A stretch of 64,000 nt of DNA, taken from assembly GCA_003526375.1 (NCBI GenBank), contig DPDG01000104.1, positions 62,001 through 126,000 on the forward strand. Direction: 5' to 3'. How positions within the stretch are numbered: the stretch's first letter is position 1; each line of letters opens with the position of its first letter. Positions 9,303 to 16,625 of the stretch are shown in pieces. A model generated the notes under the pieces. It did no database searches and was not told where the DNA came from. It saw nothing but the letters and a program-made list of their open reading frames with translations. The DNA is from Lentisphaeria bacterium. Its GTDB lineage: Bacteria; Verrucomicrobiota; Lentisphaeria; Victivallales; UBA1829. The translations under genes and the position numbers were made by a program.

Positions 9303-10679
9303 ATGGGGAATGAAAAAAGCATTCTGTGCATCGGCGCCGGCTATGTCGGCGGGCCGACGATGGCGATGATCGCGGCAAAATGCCCTGAATATAAAGTAAC
9401 GGTGGCGGATATCAACGCGGACCGTATTGCTCGATGGAATTCAGACAGTCTGCCGATTTATGAGCCGGGGCTTGAACAGCTTGTGGCGCAGTCCAGAGGG
9501 CGGAATCTCTTTTTCACGACAGATGTGGAAAAAGGAATCCGTGAGTCGAAAATCATTTTCGTCAGCGTCAACACCCCGACCAAGACATTCGGTTCCGGCG
9601 CAGGCAAAGCCGCCGACCTTCAGTTCTGGGAGAAATCCGCGCGCCTGATCGTAGAGTGTTCCACGGAAGACAAGATTGTCGTGGAGAAAAGCACTCTGCC
9701 GGTACGTGCGGCAGAGGCGATTCACCGGATTTTGCAGTCGAATACGAAAGGACTGAACTTCTCCGTTCTTTCCAATCCGGAGTTTCTTGCGGAAGGAACG
9801 GCAGTGGCTGACCTGGAAAATCCGGACCGCGTCCTGATCGGTTCCATGACGACGCCCGACGGACATGAATCCATGCAGCGCCTGGTCGATATCTACGCAC
9901 ACTGGGTGCCGCGTGAGAAGATTCTTACGACGAATGTCTGGAGCAGTGAAATGTCCAAACTCGTTTCCAACGCGATGCTGGCACAGAGAATCTCCTCGAT
10001 CAACAGCATTTCGGCGCTTTGCGAAAAAACCGAGGCGGATATTCAGGAGGTTTCGCGCGCAGTCAGCATGGATTCCCGTATCGGAAGCAAGTTCCTGCGG
10101 GCGGGCGTCGGTTTCGGCGGCTCCTGCTTCAAAAAGGATATCCTGAATCTGGTCTATCTCTGCGAATGCTACAACCTGCATGAAGTCGCCGCCTACTGGG
10201 AACAGGTTGTACTCATGAATGAGTATCAGGAGCGCCGTTTCGCGGAACGCATCGTCAAGAACATGTTCAATACGGTTTCCAATAAACGGATCGCCGTATT
10301 CGGTTTCGCGTTCAAGGCAGATACCGGCGATACGCGGGAATCACCGGCAATCTATATTTCGAACCTCCTGGTCGGGGAACACGCCTCACTTGCGATTTAC
10401 GATCCGAAAGCGATTGAGAACGCCAAGCTGGATCTTGCGAATACGGAAGGCAGAATCGAATACTTCGAAGATCCTTATGAAGCGGTCAGGGGGGCGCATG
10501 CCATTGCTTTGATCACCGACTGGAAAGAGTTCACAACATACGATTATGAAAAAATCTTTTCTCTGATGGAAAAGCCCGCTTTCATTTTCGACGGCAGGAA
10601 TATTCTGGATCATGAACGACTCTATACCCTCGGATTCAATGTCTTTCCGCTCGGGAAACCGGCATTGACCCATTTCTGA
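9303..10679 (+). CDS. ugd: UDP-glucose 6-dehydrogenase
   Basis: The protein oxidises UDP-glucose to UDP-glucuronate with NAD+. It opens with the Rossmann motif GAGYVGGPT (residues 11-19), has the SNPEFLAEGTAV segment after the linker, and the catalytic region GVGFGGSCFKKD with the nucleophilic Cys at about residue 275; the KADTGDTRESPA part of the C-terminal UDP-binding domain is also present. The sequence looks closer to the animal/plant-type enzyme than to short bacterial ones. I chose the ATG at 9303 because GGAG lies 8 bases upstream; an in-frame ATG at 9252 would add 17 residues with no ribosome site. The SanA-like gene follows after 16 bases, which suggests a role in envelope polysaccharide supply. 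Confidence 0.93.
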   Translation: MGNEKSILCIGAGYVGGPTMAMIAAKCPEYKVTVADINADRIARWNSDSLPIYEPGLEQLVAQSRGRNLFFTTDVEKGIRESKIIFVSVNTPTKTFGSGAGKAADLQFWEKSARLIVECSTEDKIVVEKSTLPVRAAEAIHRILQSNTKGLNFSVLSNPEFLAEGTAVADLENPDRVLIGSMTTPDGHESMQRLVDIYAHWVPREKILTTNVWSSEMSKLVSNAMLAQRISSINSISALCEKTEADIQEVSRAVSMDSRIGSKFLRAGVGFGGSCFKKDILNLVYLCECYNLHEVAAYWEQVVLMNEYQERRFAERIVKNMFNTVSNKRIAVFGFAFKADTGDTRESPAIYISNLLVGEHASLAIYDPKAIENAKLDLANTEGRIEYFEDPYEAVRGAHAIALITDWKEFTTYDYEKIFSLMEKPAFIFDGRNILDHERLYTLGFNVFPLGKPALTHF

Positions 10680-10695
10680 AAAAACAGGGGACACC

Positions 10696-11409
10696 GTGAA
10701 ATTCAAGATGAAATATCCGGATGTCCCCGTTTCCGTTTGGAAAAACTCTTTTCTGAAACTGAAAAAGGTGAAATGGTTTCTGCTCGGAACGGGAACGCTG
10801 GTCACCGCCGGAATGTTGTTTTTATTGATCTGCAACCTGATCGTGCTTTCCCATGCAAGGAAAGTTTATCATTCAGCGGAAAAAATACCTGCATTCAGAG
10901 CAGGGCTGGTTCTCGGAACCAAACCGGAAGTCGGCGGATACCCGAACTTATATTTCACAAGCCGGATTGATGCCGCCGCCACGCTTTACAGAAAAGGGAA
11001 AATCCGGAAAATCATTGTATCCGGCGACAACGGGCGCAAGGAATACGATGAGGTCACGGCAATGCGTAACGCCCTGATTGAGAAAGGAATTCCGGAAAAA
11101 GACATCTATCCTGATTATGCCGGTTTCCGCACACTGGATTCCGTGATTCGCGCAAAAAAGATTTTTCAGGTAAGGGAACTGATCGTCATATCTCAGGAAT
11201 TCCACTGTACAAGAGCGCTTTTCATTGCAGCAGGGCACGATATCGGCGCCATCGGTTTTGCCGCGACGGACCCCGGAGATAAATATCCGGCATATCGCCT
11301 GAAAATGGGATGCCGCGAAATTCTTGCACGTACTGCCGCTGTTGTCGATGTTTTCATCCTCGGACGCAAACCGCGTTTTCTCGGAGAGACAATCGAAATA
11401 GAAGGATGA
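10696..11409 (+). CDS. SanA/ElyC-like DUF218 membrane protein
   Basis: The 237-residue product has one N-terminal transmembrane segment (about residues 26-50) and then a DUF218 domain with the family's landmarks: AGLVLGTKPE, SRIDAAATLYRKGKIRKIIVSGDNG, an EVTAMRNALIEKGIP helix and a late SQEFHCTRALFIA segment. SanA-type proteins affect envelope permeability (vancomycin sensitivity at high temperature in Escherichia coli), but their biochemical activity is not settled. It lies directly after ugd with 16 bases between, so the two are probably co-transcribed. Confidence 0.85.
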   Translation: MKFKMKYPDVPVSVWKNSFLKLKKVKWFLLGTGTLVTAGMLFLLICNLIVLSHARKVYHSAEKIPAFRAGLVLGTKPEVGGYPNLYFTSRIDAAATLYRKGKIRKIIVSGDNGRKEYDEVTAMRNALIEKGIPEKDIYPDYAGFRTLDSVIRAKKIFQVRELIVISQEFHCTRALFIAAGHDIGAIGFAATDPGDKYPAYRLKMGCREILARTAAVVDVFILGRKPRFLGETIEIEG

Positions 11410-11718
11410 AACGAAACAGATGCTTCCATACCGGAGGAAACCGACTGAAATTTATTTGGTTTATTTTCTGTAAAAATCGTTGCCGGTGATGTTCAGCTTC
11501 ATCACCGGCAACGATAGTATAGCACCAGAATTTTATTTTTCAAGGTCGTTTCCAGAAGAAGCCGGAAAAACCGTATCAAATGCGTTATCGCATCTTCTCT
11601 TCAAAAAAAGTGCATTTTTTTCTCTTGCCAAGTAGTTTTTATATGATTTTGATATAGATTACCGTATCGCGGATCGTTCCACTGAAACAAAGTATTTCTG
11701 TTGTGAGGCTGTAATATC
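11410..11718. other. Intergenic region between the SanA-like gene and tolQ-like gene, 309 bp
   Basis: The only strong structure is a 16-bp perfect inverted repeat at 11476-11515 (separate entry). The right half is AT-rich and presumably carries the promoter of the Tol cluster, but no -35/-10 pair with good spacing could be chosen. A GAGG ribosome site precedes the ATG at 11719. Confidence 0.4.
11476..11515. terminator. Strong hairpin, probable terminator between ugd-sanA unit and Tol cluster
   Basis: ATCGTTGCCGGTGATG at 11476-11491 and its exact complement at 11500-11515 can form a 16-bp stem with an 8-base loop. There is no U-run after it on the plus strand; on the minus strand it is followed by ATTTTTAC. 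It may be an imperfect intrinsic terminator for the plus-strand genes or an RNA-stability element. Confidence 0.55.
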
Positions 11719-12429
11719 ATGATTTATCCTGAAGTATTCTCTTTTGCGCAATCGAGTCTCTACTATGCGTTCAAAAACTCCGACGGCATGGGACAGGGAA
11801 TCGTCATCCTGCTGTTTGTATTTTCTGTTTTTACATGGACATTGATGCTTGAAAAGGGAATCAGCCTCCGGCGCGCGCACAATGACTGCGCCTCTTTCCT
11901 GCGCAGGTTCCGCGAACGCCGCAACCCGCTTTCCATGAATGAGGGAATTGCCGATGAACCGAGCCCTTCGGCAAGGGTTTGCGAAGCCGCCTATGAACGG
12001 ATCAAGACCCTGAACATCGAACTGCCCGGAGGAGGACGCCGCGCCCTGAATGTTACGGAAGTCGATGTGGTGCGCGCTTCACTGGAACAGGCTGTCGCCG
12101 ACCAGATTCTCGAACTGGAACGGAAAATGATTTTTCTTGCCACGGCGATTACGATCAGTCCTTTTCTCGGACTCTTTGGAACGGTCTGGGGCATCATGCT
12201 GGCGTTTACAGACCTTGCGATCATGGGCAAAGCGGATATCCAGACTCTTGCGCCGGGCGTCAGCGGCGCCCTGCTTACCACAGTTCTCGGACTGCTCGTT
12301 GCGATTCCCTCCGTGGTCGGCTACAATATCATTACGAGCCTGATCAAAGCCACGATCGTTCAAATGGACAATTTCGTCGAAGAGTTTCTGGTCAAGCTCA
12401 AGATCGAACAGATCAGCACTTCCAGATGA
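11719..12429 (+). CDS. TolQ/ExbB-type proton channel protein
   Basis: The 236-residue product has the MotA/TolQ/ExbB layout: a first transmembrane helix near residues 30-50, a long cytoplasmic stretch, and two more helices in the C-terminal half (ITISPFLGLFGTVWGIMLAF and LLTTVLGLLVAIPSVVGYN). The conserved TVWGIM and LLTT...IPS motifs are the family core. With the TolR/ExbD-like protein it would form the inner-membrane stator that turns proton motive force into work at the outer membrane. It is the first gene of a four-gene co-directional set; the next gene starts after 15 bases. Confidence 0.92.
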   Translation: MIYPEVFSFAQSSLYYAFKNSDGMGQGIVILLFVFSVFTWTLMLEKGISLRRAHNDCASFLRRFRERRNPLSMNEGIADEPSPSARVCEAAYERIKTLNIELPGGGRRALNVTEVDVVRASLEQAVADQILELERKMIFLATAITISPFLGLFGTVWGIMLAFTDLAIMGKADIQTLAPGVSGALLTTVLGLLVAIPSVVGYNIITSLIKATIVQMDNFVEEFLVKLKIEQISTSR

Positions 12430-12444
12430 ACAGGGGCGGACGGT

Positions 12445-12852
12445 ATGCGCAGGCGTTTTCAATCGAAATCCTATGACGAGATCAATATCACTCCGCTGAT
12501 GGATACCGTCTTTTTTCTGCTGATCATTTTCATGATCACGGCGCCGCTTCTGGAGTACAGCATTGATGTCTCCCCGCCGAAAATGAATGCTTCGGAAATG
12601 AAACCCGATGAATATTCCCGGGTCATTAACGTAAAGAAAAACGGAGATATCGAATTCGAGAAAAAGATCATGAATCCGGCACGGCTGATTGCGCGGTTGC
12701 GCGAGTTGAAAGCATCCCCGGACGGCGGCAGGATCAAAGTCTTTCTGCGTGCGGACAAGGATCTGCTTTACGGGTCCGTCATTCAGGTGATGAAAGATGT
12801 CAAAAATGCCGGATTCACGGACATTTCACTGATTACCGAGGTGGACAAATGA
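12445..12852 (+). CDS. TolR/ExbD-type biopolymer transport protein
   Basis: The 135-residue protein has a short cytoplasmic N-terminus, ITPLMDTVFFLLIIFMITAP as its single transmembrane helix with the proton-relaying Asp of this family, and a small periplasmic domain ending DISLITEV. This is standard for ExbD/TolR. It starts 15 bases after the TolQ-like gene and its stop overlaps the start of the TonB-like gene by 4 bases (ATGA), which indicates translational coupling. Confidence 0.92.
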   Translation: MRRRFQSKSYDEINITPLMDTVFFLLIIFMITAPLLEYSIDVSPPKMNASEMKPDEYSRVINVKKNGDIEFEKKIMNPARLIARLRELKASPDGGRIKVFLRADKDLLYGSVIQVMKDVKNAGFTDISLITEVDK

Positions 12853-13847
12853 CAGGGCAGATTGACGGACGGAGGCATCACATGGAACCGGGCACGGCTC
12901 CTCTGCCCTATGTCAAAGGTGGAAAACGTTCCCTGATTTTCGGTTCCGTTTCCATATTTCACGCAGGGCTGATTCTGATTCCGTTTCTATTGTATTCTCT
13001 GTCGAATTTCATCAACCCTCCTGTAAGCGTTACCAAAGTCTCTCTCGTGGACAGTCCCCCGAATGACAACGAAAGACCGTCAAAATATCCGGATGCGGCA
13101 AGACCTGATCCTATCGGAATCCCCAACTATGGCGATCCCGGTCCGATTACGGATATCCCGGATGTTCCCGATCCCATCGTCGAACCGGAGCCGGAACCTG
13201 CCGTGAAGCCGGAGCCGAAAGTGGAAACCGCTCCTCCCGAACCGGAAGTGAAACCTGTTGTCAAGACTCCGAAAACAGAAGTGAGAGTGCCGAAAGAACT
13301 GGTCAAGCCGAAGGAAAGCAAAGTCAAGCCGAAGCCGAAGTGGAAAAGTCCGGATGAAATCAGAAAGAGTACGAAAATCATTCGAAAGGGTCCCATAAGA
13401 ACCTCCGGGAGAAGGAGTTCCGACACCCGTAAGCAGGATATCCGCAATATTCTGAAAAACTGGGCAGCAACCGGAGGAACCGGCAGCGGCAGCCCCAACT
13501 CCAGCCGTTATGGAATGCGCGGCGGCAGAGGACTTGCCGGCGGTGGCGGCGGTCCGGTCGGAGTTCTGGATAAAGACCTGATAGACTACTATGACAAAGT
13601 TGCAGCGTATTTGAAGCGTAACTGGAATCAGCCGAATAAAGCGGCGCTGAACAATTCCATGCCGAAGGTCGAGGTGCGGCTGAGGATCGACAATGCGGGC
13701 AAAGTGCTTTCCGCAACGATCATCCGCCGTTCCGGAAACCGCGCCATGGACGCTTCCGTCGAGGAACTGGTTCAGGATTTGAAAGTTCTGCCGAATCCTC
13801 CGAAAGCAATGGAATTTGTCGTAACGATGGAAATTGACCCGTGGTAA
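12849..13847 (+). CDS. TonB/TolA-like energy transducer
   Basis: The 332-residue product has one transmembrane helix (about residues 36-55), a long Pro/Glu/Lys spacer with EPEPEPAVKPEPKVE-type repeats (about 95-180), a Gly-rich hinge, and a TonB C-terminal-like domain (about 235-330, YLKRNWNQPN, VEVRLRIDNAGKVLSATIIR). It would link the TolQ/TolR-like motor to the outer membrane. Two starts are credible: the coupled ATG at 12849 and an ATG at 12882 with GGAGG just upstream; either leaves the domains intact. Whether the set is a Tol-Pal or a TonB system is not decided by sequence, because neither tolB/pal nor a TonB-dependent receptor is adjacent. Confidence 0.85.
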   Translation: MTGQIDGRRHHMEPGTAPLPYVKGGKRSLIFGSVSIFHAGLILIPFLLYSLSNFINPPVSVTKVSLVDSPPNDNERPSKYPDAARPDPIGIPNYGDPGPITDIPDVPDPIVEPEPEPAVKPEPKVETAPPEPEVKPVVKTPKTEVRVPKELVKPKESKVKPKPKWKSPDEIRKSTKIIRKGPIRTSGRRSSDTRKQDIRNILKNWAATGGTGSGSPNSSRYGMRGGRGLAGGGGGPVGVLDKDLIDYYDKVAAYLKRNWNQPNKAALNNSMPKVEVRLRIDNAGKVLSATIIRRSGNRAMDASVEELVQDLKVLPNPPKAMEFVVTMEIDPW

Positions 13848-13918
13848 GCCGTCATTCTGCCGTCATTTTTCTATCATTATCAATATAAATCCGTTATACA
13901 GAAACTGAAAGGCTGGAA

Positions 13919-14914
13919 ATGACGATCCACATCAAAAAATATCAGTTATATCCCTTTCTGGGAGGCACACTCACGGCATCCGTTATTCTTCTGACGATTT
14001 TCGGTTTTTACGGCAGGTCAGTAACGAAAAAAATCGAGGTGCAGGAACAGAAAGTCGTGCAGGACACCGCACTGCTGAACAGTCTTTCGGAGACCATGCG
14101 TTCCATGGCGGCGGCATTCCGGTTCGTCTCCCCCTCCGAGGTTTCCGGCAAGGAGCAAAAGAACGAATATCAGATGGAAAAGGGAGCGTTCGACAAAAAA
14201 GAGTATATTGACGCGCTGTTCAAAAAGACTTTTCCCGACGGGCCTTCGGGCGATCCGCAGAAAGACGCAAACGCAGTTTATTCCATGGCGCTGAATACGG
14301 TCGCGGATATGGAAATGACGGTCGGCCTGGAACTTTCTTCCGTCAATCACCGGAAAATGATCGACAAGGGAACCTCGCTGATTCTTGGAGAACTTTGCCG
14401 CAGGGCGGGGATTTCAATGTCCACAACTCTCGTCTGGGATTTGAAGAACCGGACTTTCTGGGTGGAAAACGAGTTTCCGTCCGATTCCGAAAAACCGCTT
14501 TCCCTGATTGCGGGGGAACGCCCGGGACGCGGAATCTCTCCGCGCCGGCTTGTGAGACAATCAGGAGACCACAGCGTTTCTTTTCCGTTCAAGTTTGATC
14601 TCATGAGTTCGCGTGAAGTATATCCCACGGGCAAGAACCTGGATCTTCCGGTCGGCGGTTATTATATCAACTTCTTCTCGGTTTATGCGAAAGGCTCGTG
14701 GCTGCTGGAGTATGTGTTTCCGAAATCCGTCGATATCGATCTCGTGAATCTCAGGGCTTTCCCGCTGAATCCGTCCATTACGGTCAAAAAGACTTTTCCC
14801 GGCGGCAACCGGATCGTCTTTGAAATCGAACGCACCGGAATGCAGGAAGACAACATCATCGTCTTCGGAGACACGGCGGCAATTCCCCTGCTGGTTTCCG
14901 CCAGGCTCATGTGA
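13919..14914 (+). CDS. Membrane-anchored hypothetical protein downstream of Tol/TonB-like genes
   Basis: I do not recognise the family. The 331-residue protein has one N-terminal transmembrane helix (about residues 12-32, LGGTLTASVILLTIFGFYG), a helical stretch with coiled-coil character just after it (KKIEVQEQKVVQDTALLNSL), and a mixed alpha/beta remainder without Cys pairs or known catalytic motifs. It follows the TonB-like gene by 71 bases on the same strand, so it may belong to the same envelope complex; that is inferred only from position. It is convergent with the gene ending at 14957. Confidence 0.7.
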   Translation: MTIHIKKYQLYPFLGGTLTASVILLTIFGFYGRSVTKKIEVQEQKVVQDTALLNSLSETMRSMAAAFRFVSPSEVSGKEQKNEYQMEKGAFDKKEYIDALFKKTFPDGPSGDPQKDANAVYSMALNTVADMEMTVGLELSSVNHRKMIDKGTSLILGELCRRAGISMSTTLVWDLKNRTFWVENEFPSDSEKPLSLIAGERPGRGISPRRLVRQSGDHSVSFPFKFDLMSSREVYPTGKNLDLPVGGYYINFFSVYAKGSWLLEYVFPKSVDIDLVNLRAFPLNPSITVKKTFPGGNRIVFEIERTGMQEDNIIVFGDTAAIPLLVSARLM

Positions 14915-14956
14915 TGAATCATGCCCCGTCAAAACGGAGAGTGACGATCTGCCGGA

Positions 14957-16600
14957 TTATTGCAGCACCCCTGATGCCAAAGCCATATCCTCCTCATGGA
15001 CATCAAATGTTTTCCGGGCGTTTTTCCTGTGAAGAAACAGGCACGGAGTACAGCTCCAGGCATGGCAGGCGCTGGTGAGGCACGCATCGCCGTAAAGAAC
15101 CGGGCTCCGGTCCGAAGAATCGAACACCTCCCAGAACGTATCCGCCCCCAGACGGATCATTTCGCCCCAATAATCATGGATCAGTCCGCAAGCTTTTTCT
15201 TCCTCTCCGCAGAGCCAATACGCTTCAAGCAGATAATGCTGCACATAGGGATTGCGGGAGCGGATCACCCCCGGAAGCTCTTTCATCTTCGCAAGGGCGC
15301 GTTTTCCCTCCGCCGCATCGAAAACACCGGAAAGAACCGCCCATATCTGGGACGCCTCGGAAATCTGGCGGGATGCGCCGGACACTATGACTCCGTTTAC
15401 GGGGTCCATGGTATGACTGCGGACGATTTTCCGCCAATATTGGTGTTCCCTGCGGAATCTCTCTCCGTCTTCCGGTACGCCGAGCAGATGTGCCAGTTCA
15501 GCAAGGCTTCGGAGTGCGAACAGATAGATGCAAAGTTCCGCGGTATCTTTTTCGAGTTCCGCACAGTGATCCACAAAAAACCAGTAGTCCGGGTCTTTTT
15601 TCAAAATACAGCCATCCTGCAGAAAACGCTGGAACAGTTCCGCCTGATGCACGGCAAGCGGGTAAAATTCTTCTGCGATTTCCCGTTTTCCGCAAGCCCT
15701 GCAATGCTCCAGAAGCAGGGCGGGAAAGAGCAGAGAATAATCCGGGATGAAACAGGTTGTCCGTATTCCGCTGTCTTCAAAAGCGCAGGCGGGAAGCATT
15801 CCATGTTCATCAATGTTTGCAGCCAGCAGGTAGATACTGCGTTCGACAAGGTGGAAGTTCCGGTAGATCACGGCATTCACTTTCGCCTCAAGGTAAAGAT
15901 CCCCGAGCCATAACCGCCGGTCGCGTTTCGGGCCGTCCTCGAAACATGTCTGCATACAGTCGCGCAAGGTTCTGCATCCGACGGTGTAAATCTCCTTCTC
16001 AAATGCGGAGAGATGCAACGGCGGTTCCGGCAGGTAATTTGCGGCGGAAACGGTATCGAATTCAATCCTGTCGAAAACCAGTGTGCCCGGTGTTGCGATC
16101 ACGTCGATGCGGAGATAGCGGCAGGCATACCGCCGCGGAAGCCGGACCGTTCCCGGAAGAACATCGATCTTGATGTATTCCTCCTGTATCCACGCCTGGC
16201 TCAAGCTGCCCTTGAAGTTTTCCGCCCTGTAAGCGAGTTCGAACGGCAGTTCCGCCGCCAGCAGCCGCAGGGAAACCGGAGAGTCGCAGTAATCGCCGGC
16301 AATGCGCATCGACAGCGTAAAATATCCGACATGATGTTCCCCGAAATCAAGGATAAGAGACTCTCCTTTCCTCCATTCCAGCAGAGAAAGTTTTGAAGCC
16401 TCCTCCACGGGAACCGCCCGCATTCCCTGCCATGCCTCCGGATCGCCGACGAGTTCCGCCAGCGATTCCGGCACAACCTGCCTGTGCTGTAAAACCGGAA
16501 TCAGTGCATCCGCCTTTGCCCGCCACTTTCCGCGCAGCTCCGCAAAGGAATCAATATTGAAATTCAATTCTGAAAAATTCATTTTTCTTGCTTCATTCAA
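14957..16600 (-). CDS. Alpha-L-rhamnosidase-like protein (GH78-type six-hairpin barrel), compact
   Basis: The 547-residue protein resembles GH78 enzymes but is about 300 residues shorter than the rhamnosidase at 1282. It has a beta-sandwich part (LILDFGEHHVGYFTLSMRIA, residues about 78-200) and then a helical barrel with YTVGCRTLRDCMQTCFEDGPKRDRRLWLGDLY, which lines up with the DCPQRDERLGWTGD region of true GH78 members: the acidic and RDRRLWLGD residues are kept. No signal peptide is seen. It lies 25 bases downstream of the AT-rich hydrolase-like gene and is likely co-transcribed with it. Activity on rhamnosides is plausible but not proven by sequence. Confidence 0.75.
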   Translation of the reverse strand: MNEARKMNFSELNFNIDSFAELRGKWRAKADALIPVLQHRQVVPESLAELVGDPEAWQGMRAVPVEEASKLSLLEWRKGESLILDFGEHHVGYFTLSMRIAGDYCDSPVSLRLLAAELPFELAYRAENFKGSLSQAWIQEEYIKIDVLPGTVRLPRRYACRYLRIDVIATPGTLVFDRIEFDTVSAANYLPEPPLHLSAFEKEIYTVGCRTLRDCMQTCFEDGPKRDRRLWLGDLYLEAKVNAVIYRNFHLVERSIYLLAANIDEHGMLPACAFEDSGIRTTCFIPDYSLLFPALLLEHCRACGKREIAEEFYPLAVHQAELFQRFLQDGCILKKDPDYWFFVDHCAELEKDTAELCIYLFALRSLAELAHLLGVPEDGERFRREHQYWRKIVRSHTMDPVNGVIVSGASRQISEASQIWAVLSGVFDAAEGKRALAKMKELPGVIRSRNPYVQHYLLEAYWLCGEEEKACGLIHDYWGEMIRLGADTFWEVFDSSDRSPVLYGDACLTSACHAWSCTPCLFLHRKNARKTFDVHEEDMALASGVLQ

Positions 16601-16625
16601 TTAATAAGTAAGAGATGTTTTTACA

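Noticed and set aside
11476..11515. tRNA or small structured RNA gene
   Set aside because: It is a simple hairpin without cloverleaf arms or a recognisable promoter.
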